This document shows positions 1 through 9,778 of a stretch of 52,079 nt of DNA, in pieces. Position numbers and translations under genes: made by a program. The stretch is from Vitrella brassicaformis (lineage: Eukaryota; Sar; Vitrellaceae): the NCBI GenBank assembly GCA_001179505.1, contig CDMY01000350.1:54465-106543 (forward strand), written 5' to 3'. Below the pieces are notes generated by a model, which saw nothing but the letters and a program-made list of their open reading frames with translations, did not search any database and was not told where the DNA came from. The stretch's first letter is position 1. Every line of letters starts with the position of its first letter.

Positions 1-26
1 CCGGGGGGGGTGATGTATTCATGCAG

Positions 27-861
27 CTGCGTGTCCGATTGTCTTGTGGCCGTTGCGGAGCACTCTCATCTCAATCATACAGATGAACTGGTACGTCTGT
101 GAGTGGACATGTCAACACACACACACACGCACACACAGAGAGAGTCCATCCATCTCTTTGTGCATATGTGTGTGTGTGTGTGTGTGTCTGCAGCCGAGAG
201 GAGCGACGCACACACATGGGCAGTGGCATCGGCAGGTGGCCGTGTCGGCTGTCTTGGACGGTGGTCACGGTGGCCGTCATCGCACTCGCCACAATCGCCA
301 CAAGTGCGCTGCGTCACCACATCACCTGTGCTCGTATGTGCGTGTTTCTTTCTGTCTGGTCTGCTCAGTCGTGTTCCCTTTTTTGCGAGTGGCGCTCTCG
401 ATTGTGGGCAGCATCGGAGGTAAGAAAATGGGCAGGCAGGCAGGTCCGCACTGCTGTCGTTTATCCTCGTGTGTGTGTGCGTGTATGTGGATGTATTGCA
501 GGCGCCTTCATTGTGTTTATCTTCCCCGCCCTTTTTTGGCTCAAACTGAGCCCTGGTGGGTCGGTCGGCCGCCACACACCCATCTAAACAACATGTGCCT
601 CTGTCTGTCTCCATATGTGTGTGTGTGCAGATCGTTGGTATCACATCCGCAATCTGTCGGCCGTCCTGCTCATTCCCGCGGGAGCTGCACTCGGGTACAG
701 ACACACACACATACCTTTGTTTCACCGCACACACACATGTGTGTGTGTCTGTGTGTGGCGGGTGCAGGTGCACGTCTCTGTTGGTGGTGCTCAAGAGGCT
801 TGGCATTGGTTCGGCCCTCTCAGCCGTGGATGTGCACTTCCTCGACGCACTTTCTCAGTGA
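27..861 (+). CDS. Amino-acid/auxin permease (AAAP, SLC38-like) transporter, C-terminal part
   Basis: Six exons join in phase: 27-90, 194-333, 369-419, 502-555, 631-694 and 768-861 (TGA). The 5' part lies outside the window. The product would be the last membrane segments of a proton- or sodium-coupled amino-acid transporter. The first exon reads CPIVLWPLRSTL, the typical 'P-x-x-x-x-P-x-R-x-x-L' stretch of the AAAP family. A hydrophobic helix follows (TVVTVAVIALATIAT), then VALSIVGSIGG / AFIVFIFPALFWLKL, which is the family's glycine-rich turn and 'P-x-L-F-x-L-K' helix. The order and spacing match helices 8-11 of the family. The intron at 334-368 is only 35 nt. Splice sites are inferred from GT/AG and reading phase. 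Substrate cannot be told. The family call is confident; exact exon ends are less so. Confidence 0.75.
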
Positions 862-1313
862 GTGGGGGAGCTAGAATGGTGTGCAGACAGAGGGAGGGAC
901 AGAGAGAGGGGGAAGGCTTTTTGCTGACTCCCTATCTGCCTGCCTGCCCGAGTGGGGCAGAGAAGTGACTCACTGTCTTTCTGCGTCTGTCTTTTGTGCA
1001 CACAAGAGAGAGACCTGCCTGTTGATCGGTCAAATGCCATCTTTTGATCCATTCCAATCGAAGAATGTCCCGCGAATCAAAGACACAGAGATGCTGGTTG
1101 AAGCGAGCATGAGCCACGAGAGCGTCGTGTTTGGTGTTCATAGAGAGATTGGGCACATGGCGCACCTCTCTCACACACCACAGACACTCGACTCAGATGG
1201 CTTAGAGTTTGGTGTCATCTGAACTCATTCATTCATTCACTCAATTAAACGCATTCAGTCCATGACACATGGCTCACACAAACACTCCCAACACAATTGG
1301 CAGCCACCACCTC
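862..1313. other. Intergenic: 3' flanks of transporter and A1
   Basis: No coding exon seen. It should hold the transporter's 3' UTR and the 3' UTR of the opposing A1 gene (convergent pair). A short stretch near 1128-1155 resembles one near 12103-12125 downstream of A3, so some 3' flank may be shared between type A copies. Confidence 0.5.
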
Positions 1314-2438
1314 TCACCCCACCACCGTCCCCCTGTCGATGACGTCGCTCTCGAGACCGAATAGCCGTAGCACACGGCGGGCGGCACCAGCCGACACAGT
1401 GTAGCGGTCGGCGAGAGGCTGAGACCGATCAGCCACGGGTGCCTCGGTCTTGAACAGCTGGATGTCGCCGTAGCGCATCCACAGGGCTGCAGCGACGGTG
1501 TGGCCAGGGCGGAAGCCGCTCACAATCACACGACGATGGTCACTGACCTGGGCGGCAGCATTCAGATCGCCCCCATCGTAGCGCCAGTCGACAGCGATGC
1601 CCAAACCCTCTATGATTGCATCGGTCACCAGCCGGCGATAGCGAGGGTCGTCACTGCCGATGTGTGCCCACAGCACCCTCATTTCGCCCACTCCATCCGA
1701 CCACCAGAAAAGCACCGCGTACAGCAGGAATGCCGAGAATGAGTGGTAGAGCCTGCCGCCCCGTCGGATGACGGGGTCAGTCCGCTTATAGCCCTCAGCG
1801 TACCGATGGGCGGCCGGCAGCTCACCCAACGCCACCACACCAAACGTTACACCGCCGATCCGATAGCTTCTGTCGTTATCGGCTGGCTGCAGCGCCAGGC
1901 TGGTCCCTCTGTGTGTCAGCTGCTGGCCGATGATCTTGTAGATGGCCATGGCGAGTGGCATTTGGTGGAAGGCCGTGGCTGTGGGCAGCGAGTCAGCCGA
2001 CAGGCGGAGAGGCCGCGTCGCATCAGCAGGGGTGAGTCCACAGATGAAGGCCAGCCGAAGGAACCGCCCCATCGCCCGCCACTCCTCGCCACTGCCCCGC
2101 TCCAGCACATAGACCACCTTCAAGCCGGCCTCCACATCACCGCCAATGTCGAAGGCCAACACGTCCACCAGGCCCAGACGAGTGATGGCCTTGTGGATGT
2201 GCTGCTGGAGGGCGTTGAGCACGGTGCTGTTGACGGTCTCCGCAGTGTGGCCCAGCAGCTCCTGTTGCCGAGTGCGGGTGGCGAGCTGCGAGCGGAGAGC
2301 GGCTCGTTTGGCATCGTCAGTCGCCATGGCCATGGCGGCCATCTTGCTGATGGGCAGTGACAGGTCAAAGAGGTCGGCGGGCTGGAAGAGGGCAGGGCTC
2401 GGGGGACGGGACGAGGGCGCCGCACCAGTGGGCTGCAT
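1314..2438 (-). CDS. Family 1 type A gene, copy A1 (unknown function), intact
   Basis: Uninterrupted 374-residue reading frame from ATG at 2438. I do not recognise a named domain. The N-terminus begins MQPTGAA, then a Pro/Ser-rich linker, a segment around LFQPADLFDLSLPISKM, and an Ala/Arg-rich helix. A conserved core follows: 'YVLERGSGEEWRAMGRF', 'TRPLRLSADSLPTATAFHQ', 'AMAIYKIIGQQL', 'HRYAEGYKRTDPVIR', 'SFSAFLL'. Near the end comes 'RRVIVSGFRPGHTVAA' plus 'ADRYTVSAGAARRVL'. No signal peptide or obvious membrane helix. The same layout recurs in ten other copies here. A probable 5' leader intron has its donor near 2541. The gene is divergent from A2 and convergent with the transporter. It may be a protein-interaction or adaptor family by analogy with the F-box-like start of type B, but that is inference. 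Confidence 0.82.
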   Translation of the reverse strand: MQPTGAAPSSRPPSPALFQPADLFDLSLPISKMAAMAMATDDAKRAALRSQLATRTRQQELLGHTAETVNSTVLNALQQHIHKAITRLGLVDVLAFDIGGDVEAGLKVVYVLERGSGEEWRAMGRFLRLAFICGLTPADATRPLRLSADSLPTATAFHQMPLAMAIYKIIGQQLTHRGTSLALQPADNDRSYRIGGVTFGVVALGELPAAHRYAEGYKRTDPVIRRGGRLYHSFSAFLLYAVLFWWSDGVGEMRVLWAHIGSDDPRYRRLVTDAIIEGLGIAVDWRYDGGDLNAAAQVSDHRRVIVSGFRPGHTVAAALWMRYGDIQLFKTEAPVADRSQPLADRYTVSAGAARRVLRLFGLESDVIDRGTVVG

Positions 2439-2965
2439 CGTCAGTGTCCTGAGGTCTCATCGAAGCGTCACTCAAGACACGGAAAAATAGCAGTGTGTGT
2501 GAATTTTGACGCCTTCCCTGCCTCTCTGACTGTCCTCTCACCTTCATGACTGTCCTTTGCGATTGAGAGACCCATCTGCGAGCTTGGCTTGCAGACCTTC
2601 TCTTTTTTCCCGTTTGGTGACAACAGGGCCGCCTGGGGTGTCGGTGAGATGCACAAACAGCTGCCGAGATGGTATCGATCACCACAGATCTGTCACCTGA
2701 CTCACCTCCCTGACCGGCTCTGATCTGACGAGTTGAGGTGAGATAAGGCGGGCAGGAGAGTCTGATGACCACAGTGGTTTCTGTGTGTTGGTGGCAGATT
2801 TCCGGCACTCTCCGACAGAGGAGGACAGCCCTGTACCGCAGGTATCTGAGACCATCAGGGGCAGCCAAGCCGCCGACAGAGGTGCGCGAAGGCAAAGAAA
2901 GCCGCTCGGATGTTCACAGATCGATGAGGCGCCACACATGCATTCGCTCATATGTGGGTGTGCAG
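2439..2965. promoter_or_regulatory. Divergent promoter region between A1 and A2 leader
   Basis: About 527 bp between two divergent starts. On the minus side an A-type leader donor lies at about 2535-2550 (CTCTCACC on the plus strand). On the plus side a C-type leader donor lies at 2731-2740 (GTTGAGGTG). The roughly 200 bp between them should be the two-way promoter core. The block 2905-2955 (ending in GCATTCGCTCATATG) is also found upstream of C1 (about 14290-14330) and C3 (about 26170-26215). This shows the A2 gene sits behind a C-type promoter. Confidence 0.55.
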
Positions 2966-4306
2966 ATGTCGGGTGCTGGTGATGATGAAGGTGGTGCCGC
3001 TAGCTCTGACGAGGCATCCTCATCGTCATCGACGAGAGGGTCGTCGCATTTCCGGCAACACTCAGTCACACACTACAGGGTAAGAGGACAGCAAGAAGAG
3101 CAGCCAAGAAAGGCAAAGAAAGACTCGAAAAGCTCAAAAATTTTGTTCGTGTCTGACGATGTGTGGCTGCAGATCTCTCACACGACGCCTCGCTCAGACC
3201 CCAGGACAGTCAGTATGCAGCCCACTCGCACACCGCCCGCCTCCCGTCCCGCCAGCCCTCCGCTCTTCCAGCCCGCCGACCTCCTTGACATCGCCATCAG
3301 CAAGGCGGCTGAAATGGCAATGTCACCCGACCCCAACAGACGCGCCGCTCTCCACTCACAGATCAGCAGCAGCGATCCTGATGATGAGAACACGGTGCTC
3401 CATGAGGCGAGGCGCCACGTCGAGAAGGCCTTGGGTCCTCTCGGCCTGCAAGACGTTTTGGCCTTTGACATCGGCGATGATCTGGAGGCCGTCTTGAAAT
3501 TCGTCTATCTGATTGAGCGGGGCAGTGACGGGGAGTGGCGAGCGGTGGGGCGGTTCCTTCGGCTGGCCTTCATGTACCGGCTCACCCCTGCCAATGCGAC
3601 GCGGCCTCTGCGGCTATCAGCCAACGCACTGCCCACAGCAACGGTTTTCTATCAGATGCCACTCGCCATGGCCATCTACAAGATCATCGGACAGCAGCTC
3701 ACATACAGAGGGACCCGCCTGGCGCTGCAGCAAGGCAATGACGGGAGCTATCGGATCGGCAATGAGGCGCCCCTTCGTGTGGTACCGTTGGGCGAGCTGC
3801 CTGCCGGCCATCCCTATACTGAAGGCTACAAGGAGACCGATCCCGTCATCCGCTGGGGCGAAAACTGGCTCTTTCCCTCATTCTCGACATTCCTGCTGCG
3901 CCTGCTGGCTGGCAGGTGGTGCTGTCAACAAGGGGTCGACTGCATGAGGGTGCTCTCAGCACGAGTCGGCCGTGATGACCACCGCCGTGGCCGCTTGATA
4001 GCCGAGGGCATCACAGAGGATCTGGGCATCGCTGTCAACTGGCGCAACGACCGAGGCAACCTGAATGGTGATCATGTGGATGAGTACCGTTTTGTCATAC
4101 TGTGCGGCTTCAGACGAGGCGAGACGGTCGCTGCATATCTGTGGGTGACGGCCCGCCACATCGAGCTGTGGACGACCGAGCGACGCGCTTCGAATCTACC
4201 CTCGCTCGTCTTCCGCTTCCCCCTATCAGTGCCCCTGTGGTGTCGTGTGTTGGCGCGCTTCGAGCTGGAGACCGACGTCATCAGCAGGGTGAGGGTGCTG
4301 GTGTGA
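2966..4306 (+). CDS. Family 1 type A gene, copy A2, with a C-type leader exon
   Basis: Best model is two exons, 2966-3079 and 3173-4306, giving 415 residues in one phase (donor AGG/GTAAGA, acceptor CTGCAG/ATC). A shorter product of 363 residues would start at ATG 3215 (MQPTRTPPA), the position used by other type A copies. The body carries the family core: 'LIERGSDGEWRAVGRF', 'TRPLRLSANALPTATVF', 'HPYTEGYKETDPVIRW', 'RFVILCGFRRGETVAA'. The first exon (MSGAGDDEGGAASSDEASSS) is acidic and Ser-rich and matches the first exon of type C genes (MSAADGAGGSANEPSSS), not other type A genes. The gene is therefore a fusion of a C promoter and leader to an A body. It is open throughout. Function unknown. 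Confidence 0.75.
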   Translation: MSGAGDDEGGAASSDEASSSSSTRGSSHFRQHSVTHYRVRGQQEEQPRKAKKDSKSSKILFVSDDVWLQISHTTPRSDPRTVSMQPTRTPPASRPASPPLFQPADLLDIAISKAAEMAMSPDPNRRAALHSQISSSDPDDENTVLHEARRHVEKALGPLGLQDVLAFDIGDDLEAVLKFVYLIERGSDGEWRAVGRFLRLAFMYRLTPANATRPLRLSANALPTATVFYQMPLAMAIYKIIGQQLTYRGTRLALQQGNDGSYRIGNEAPLRVVPLGELPAGHPYTEGYKETDPVIRWGENWLFPSFSTFLLRLLAGRWCCQQGVDCMRVLSARVGRDDHRRGRLIAEGITEDLGIAVNWRNDRGNLNGDHVDEYRFVILCGFRRGETVAAYLWVTARHIELWTTERRASNLPSLVFRFPLSVPLWCRVLARFELETDVISRVRVLV

Positions 4307-4568
4307 GTGGTGATTGAGCGTTGGTGCATTTTATGGGTCTGCCTGTCTGAGGGGGTCGAGCAAGGGCTATGGCGATATCTGTTGATGTGTGACCGATTTT
4401 CGTGAATCGTTGATTTTTCTTTCGGAGACAGAAGCATTCTGAATGTGCACAAATAGCCTTGGATCGCTACCTTGAGAAGGAAATGATCACACAACGAATC
4501 ACATACACACACTCAAAAACAATTCCCATGCCACCGGCCCCACAGTGCTGTCTTTCTACTCGTACAAT

Positions 4569-5621
4569 TCAGAGGGACGGGTGGGTTGCGTTTTCAGTAT
4601 CGAGACCGAATGGACGCAGCACGCAGCGCCATACCGGCATCGACGCAGGGTAGCGGACAGCAAACGATGCAGGCGCATCAGCAGCAGGCCGCTCAGTGGT
4701 GTACAGCTTGATGGAGCGGCCTGACGATACGCACAGATACGCAGCGATCGTCTCGTTGGGTCGGAAGCCGCTCACAAGCACACGACGAGAGTCCGTCACC
4801 CTATTATCATTCAGATCGCCCCGATCGTAGCGATAGTCGACAGCGATGCCCACATCCTCTGTGATGGCGTCGGTCCTCAGCAGACGGCCATAGCGAGGGT
4901 CGCCACGGCCAATTCCTGCAGTGAGCACCCACTTGTGACCCGCCCCCCATCCATCTGACCACAAGACGAGCAGCGTGTGCAGCAGGAATGTCGAGAATGA
5001 GGGAATGAGTAGGACGCCCTATCGGATGACAGGGTCGGTCCGCTGGTAGCCGTCAGCATAGCGATGCCCGCCCGACAGCTCAGCCAACGGCACCACACGA
5101 AACCGCCCACCGCCGATCTGATAGCTCCCATTGCCGATTCGATAGGCCCCGTTGCCGGCTCGCTGCAGCGCCAGGCTGTGTGTATTGTGTGTGAGCAGGT
5201 GGCCGAATAGCCGATAGATGGCCATCGTCAAGGGCAGATGATGGAATGCCGTCCGTCTGGGAAGGTGGGCTGTCAGCCACTGAGCCGACAGCACCAGGGG
5301 CAGCCCATTGGCAGGGATCAGCCGATAGATGGCGGCCAGCCGGATGAACCGCCCCATCCCACGCCACTCATTGCTGCCCTGCTCCAGAACATAGGCCGCC
5401 CGCAGCACATACGTGAATGGGAGAGGGGCGGTGCGGTCGATGTCGATAAGGCCGGTGAGTGAGTGGCGGGCGAGGGAGCCGTCGATGCGCTCCACCAGCA
5501 GAGCGGCCGTCACTAGAGCCGCCTTCGCTTGGCAGGTCGCTCGGACACAGACCGCCTCATGGACGAGAAGGGACGGCAGAATGCGCCTCCGCCACAAGTC
5601 GTCGGGCACCGAATCAGACAT
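4569..5621 (-). pseudogene. Family 1 type B copy B1, one in-frame stop
   Basis: Starts at ATG 5621 with MSDSVPDDLWRRRILPSLL, a degenerate F-box-like opening (x-P-D-D-L-W then a Leu/Val/Cys-rich helix). It then follows the family core ('YVLEQGSNEWRGMGRF', 'GGHRYADGYQRTDPVIR'). At 5019-5021 the expected Trp codon after DPVIR is TAG. The same frame continues open for another 150 codons to 4569 with full similarity (SFSTFLLHTLLVLWSDGW and on), so only one base change breaks it. The last ten residues (ENATHPSL) differ from the usual DVIDRGTV ending. Either a recent pseudogene or a readthrough product. The 5' flank matches that of B5. Confidence 0.75.
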
Positions 5622-6474
5622 CGCCTCGAATCACTGAGTCAGCACATGGCAAACACCTTCCTGACAGCACACAGGACACACACAAGGAAGTGGGCGCCAG
5701 GTCTGTGCGACGTATGTGGTTCTTCTCTCACCCTTCCTCAGTTGAGCAGCTGCTTTGCAGGGGACACGACGACGCCGGCACAATCAAGGATGCAGGCCTC
5801 TGTTCGTCACCCGCAAAGATCAACGGCCCTCCCTTCGCTTCCCCAGCGAAATTCACGAATTTGCGCTCTACCGCGAATCTCGACGGGGACGGGACGGCCT
5901 TCTTCGCAATTTTCTGATTTCGTTTGCCATCGGATTCTCCGCGCTTGTGGGCCCTTTTACTCTTTGTGGGTGTTCTATGGCCTTTCACCTTCGTGTGTCC
6001 GTTCTCAGGCTCTGCAGGGAGCGGCTCCTGGGTCATGTGCATCAGCCAGCACAACGACCACATATGGTGGCGGGGAGATGACGGAGTTCAACACGCATGA
6101 GGGAGGCCCTGTTGTGTTGCGGGTGGCATGCGGATGGATACCTGGAGGAAGAGCACGCCGATAAGCAGGCAGGCGAGGAGGGAAAGGAGCGGCATACAAA
6201 CGCTAATTCCCTCTGTCGTCCTACTGATGCTTGAATGCAGGCATTGCTGCAGCCATCGATACACTGCACGACCTGTGTGTGTCTGCGTGTCCGTGTGTAC
6301 GTTTGCATGGTTCTTGCAGGGTTCTCCACACACTGGATTCACCCCAGATTGGGATTCACCGCCCTGTGCACTGCGACAGCACTCCAGCCACTGACCCACG
6401 TCAACGAGCGACACCCCCGTCGGCACTGAGGCGTGCGGGAGCCCTTTGCCACCTGCACTTTCTGCGTGAGAGAT
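5622..6474. other. Intergenic: type B upstream element and kinase 5' region
   Basis: The part 5640-5825 is a diverged copy of an element also seen at about 47725-47890 and 49365-49555 (shared blocks such as GCGCCAGGTC, CTTCTCTCACCCTTCCTCAG and CTCTGTCTGGTCAC or its variants), so it is probably the type B promoter/leader. From 5830 to 6474 there are several acceptor-like sites (CTCAG, TGCAG) and short open stretches. None joins convincingly to the kinase-like gene, so this is probably its 5' UTR and leader introns. Confidence 0.45.
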
Positions 6475-8365
6475 ATGCCGCGGCTCTGTGCAGCAGACAC
6501 GACGGCTGGCGGCCGCGTTCTCGTCGAGGACGCATTGGCGTCCGTTCGTTCGAATCGCCACCGAGAGCCGGTATGCATTGCGACAATAAAGACATGTACA
6601 GGATTGAATGCTGTTTCCATGCCTGACTTTTGTGGTTCGTGCAGGTGCGTCGGCGGCTGACTGAGCAGCAGGGGGAGGAGGTCATATTGCACTGCAGGGT
6701 ATGATCCATGCGCCGCATGATGACGACGGCATGTGTGTAAGGTTCGGGAATGAATGCGTTGAGATGGTCTGTGTGTACAGGAGGAGGTGGTCCAAGCTGT
6801 GCGGAGCGCCAACCTGCTCGTTGACACGAGCGTCTCGATGCGAGAGGGGCTCCAAGGCTGCGCAGAGGTCTTATTCAACCAAACCACCCACAGCCACATC
6901 GCCTACAAGGTGTTCAAGACTTACGAAACCGACGAGCCCAGGGTACGTGAGGGTCACGGTGGGGCTGGCGGCATGCGTGGGTGTCACAAGAATGTGTGTG
7001 TATGTGTGTGCGGGTCGCAGGACGCTGAGGGGTTTGTGAGGAATGGGTGGGACATCTCAGCGGCAGCAGGTGTGAGCCACGAGAACGTGGTCAGCGCCCC
7101 TCACATTCTCAAGGTCCGCACCCCCTACGCGACCGTCAAGGCGATAGTCATGCACTACTGCAATGGTATGCACGAGTCGAGACATGCACCAGTGCCCGCG
7201 TATCCATGAATTCGGACATTGTTGCGAATGCCTCTCTCCTTCATGTAGGCGGCACCCTTGCAGACCGAGAGTTCGTACTAGTGCCACTGCTGCGGCAAGC
7301 GCTGGCCGCCCTCAAGCACCTGCACGAGAAAGGCATCGCCCACACTGATGTTCTGGTACGGATGGATGAATGTGTGGATGGGATTTACTCATTCTGTATG
7401 TGTCCGTTCATCTATTCATCCAGGGGTCCAGGGAGTGCCCTGGGGGCAATCTGGGTATAGTCATGGACGCCGCCACCAGACAGGCCCGCCTGGTGCTGCT
7501 TGACCTCGACCGCGCAGAAAGACACGACCCCACAGCCAAAGACTTTGTAAGAGACATGTCTTCCTCAAGGCAGGCAGCTAGCGACGGCACTTCGAATCGC
7601 TCATGCGCCGTGCTCTTCCTCTGCTTGTCTATTGTGCAGGCGGCCGAGGCTCAAGGAGACTGCGAGGACCTGGGCACCGTATTCGACCACCTGTTGGGCG
7701 AGACGAGGGTCAGACGCACATGCCTACACCCACAAATCAATTGCACTCACGGCTCATTCTGGGGTTGACATGCAGTCACTCGTATGCGCCGAGATTGTCA
7801 GGAGGCTGGAGAACGGACTATACAGCGCCAAGAAGGTGAGAAGGAAGTACATCTCTCACGTCTCTCCTGTCGTTTTTACTCTTCTCGTGTCTGGTTTCTT
7901 CAGGCGTTGGACGATCTCGAGAGGAGGTGGACCCCCCGGCACGGCCACAAGGCCGCACAGCCGAGGCCGGCAAAGTCGCAGCAGAAGCCAAGCCACCTGA
8001 AGCCGCTTACAGTGGCGCCCTCCTCGACCCACACACACGGTGCCCGCCAGTGGGTGGGGCACTTGGTGGGTAGGGCGACGGCGGCCATCCCATCACACGA
8101 GGAGCTCAAGCGACGGGAGGACCGCACCTGGCGCGGCACGTGGAGGGGCGGCAGAGTCGCGGGAGCCAGACTAAAGGTTGACACGGGGCGTGGTGGTGTG
8201 GCGGCGGTGGCGGCTGTTGTTGCCGCTGCTGGTGGTGCGGCTCCAGCACCCCCACCACAGACACGGGCGGGAGGGGACCATTGGACATGCAAGGTGGCAG
8301 ACAAGGGATGTGAAGGGACTCGAGCGGGGGTGGAAGAAATACTTCTGATTGAAGACGCCAATTGA
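6475..8365 (+). CDS. Divergent protein kinase-like gene, nine exons
   Basis: Exons 6475-6570, 6645-6698, 6781-6942, 7021-7165, 7249-7355, 7424-7546, 7640-7708, 7776-7835 and 7904-8365 join in phase to 425 residues. Kinase marks: IAYKVF (Lys 93, the likely ATP-binding lysine); HLHEKGIAHTDVL with catalytic-loop HTD at 184-186 in place of HRD; an Asn at 197 (GGNLGIV); LLDLDRAE with DLD at 215-217 where DFG is expected; then CEDLGTVFDHLLGE, the usual C-lobe 'D-x-x-x-L-G' helix. The last about 150 residues are a basic, then Ala/Gly/Pro-rich tail. The metal-binding Asp is kept but the glycine is lost, so activity is uncertain. The frame is closed by TGA just before 6430, so the start at 6475 is the first ATG of this exon; an upstream exon cannot be excluded. 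Confidence 0.62.
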
Positions 8366-8505
8366 AGTCATCTAGACCAAGGTACGAAAGGCAGACATTA
8401 CAGAAGGACACAGTCCTGGAGGCACACACTGCGCCACACAGCTGTGTGTGGGTATGGCTGACAGTGTGTCTCCATGCATGGCTGCGTCTATTTTTCTGTG
8501 CCAGA

Positions 8506-9299
8506 TGAGTTCGTTGGAGACATTGCATCAGATGCGCTGCATCCACCGAGACCAGAGCCTGAAAAACTGTAAGGAAGGATCAGATGCGAATGGAAACACC
8601 TTTGTGGATGTCTTGTATTTGCAATGGACTCATTGGCTCAGTGATCGTCGGCCCGAGGGATCCGCAGGCCCTCGGCGTGTACGTGGTGGATTACACACGG
8701 TCCTTCCGGGCGGGGATACAGGACCACGGGGCTCGGTTTGTCGGCCGACAGAGCACCATGAAGGGCACGTTGCTGTATGCGGGCGAGTGGTCGGTGAAGA
8801 GCATCGAGACTTCTTACCGGTCAGTGTCCGTCCCTGTGTGTGTGTGTGATTGGTTTTGGGGGTCATGGATGTGTGTGTGTGTGATTGCAGTGACGACCTG
8901 ATGACGTGTTTCTGGGCGCTGGTGCATGTGATGGATCAAATTACATCGAGGGAGCCGGGGACGCCGCCGACGGTCTCTGCGGCATGGGGGGCGACGGGCC
9001 GAAGATGCGGGCGGCCACACGACGACTCATCGACACCCGACGAATTAACTTCCCCAAGTGGCTGCGCAAACGCGCGGCAGACCTCCCAAGTGAGCCAAAA
9101 ACCTGGTGTCTCTCTTGGGTTTGCCTTGCGCCTATATATAAATGTGTGTGGTCACCTGCTCGCAGGTTCCATTCGGATGGCATTTGAGGATGGCATGCTG
9201 GACCTGTACGACACTCTCACTGGTCTGCCCTTTGGAGCCCTGACGGCCAGCACGTATGACAAAATCTTCGGCCACATCGACGCCACAATTCGCCTGTGA
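8506..9299 (+). pseudogene. Casein-kinase-1-like C-lobe fragment
   Basis: Exons 8506-8568, 8642-8819, 8891-9089 and 9166-9299. They encode LETLHQMRCIHRDQSLKN (a textbook HRD catalytic loop), then VYVVDYTRSF (DYT replacing DFG), then KGTLLYAGEWSVKSIE and SYRDDLMTCFWALVHV. The last two match the CK1 pattern 'GT-x-x-Y-A-S...G-I-E-x-S-R-R-D-D-L'. No N-lobe (glycine loop, ATP lysine) is found between the preceding gene's stop at 8365 and 8506. Inside exon 8891-9089 a one-base change of frame is needed to pass from the DDLM frame to the KMRAATRRLIDTRR frame that joins the last exon in phase. Both facts point to a broken copy, though an unrecognised mini-intron is possible. Confidence 0.5.
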
Positions 9300-9375
9300 G
9301 TGGCCGAAACACACAGCGGGCGTGGGGCACCGATGTACAGTGGCAGGCATTTGTTATCTACGTACATGTGTGCAG

Positions 9376-9770
9376 GTTTGAGAGTCTGCCCCGCCAGTGC
9401 TCCTTCGGAGACGTTGCACAGAATGGGATATGTTCGAGACCAGGGCCTCAACAAGTGTAAAGAAAAGATGATACCGACTGTCTCAATGGGTAAGCGACAT
9501 GGTGAGCGAATCGATGTTATGTCGTTGTACTTTTATGATGGTGTGCTGTCAACTGCAGAGCGTCGAGTTCCATCGTTGTCTGCATTTTATATCCTGTCGT
9601 CCGTGACACATTGATCCAGTGCTCCCTGTTGTGTCTCTTCACTAGCGATGGAAACCTCCGGATGACACAGTAGAGTCGACGCTGTTCGCCGACGACATTT
9701 GCTGGCTGCTCAAGTCGATCTTGAAGGGCGTATATTGTTTCGCATGGGGCACGGAGCCAAAGGACGAGAA
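9376..9770 (+). pseudogene. Degenerate second copy of the CK1-like exons
   Basis: 9400-9462 repeats the catalytic-loop exon at about 8515-8578 (SETLHRMGYVRDQGLNKC against LETLHQMRCIHRDQSLKN), having lost the His of HRD. 9650-9760 reads ESTLFADDICWLLKSILKG, which resembles the D-D-L helix exon of the preceding fragment. The order of the two pieces is kept, so a block of the kinase C-lobe was duplicated in tandem and has decayed. Confidence 0.4.
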
Positions 9771-9778
9771 GTCATCGA

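Noticed and set aside
44-874. A 276-codon open frame on the plus strand
   Set aside because: It runs through exons, introns and TG repeats alike (His/Thr/Cys/Val runs). Splitting it at splice sites gives a recognisable transporter, so the long frame is an artefact of TG repeats lacking stops.
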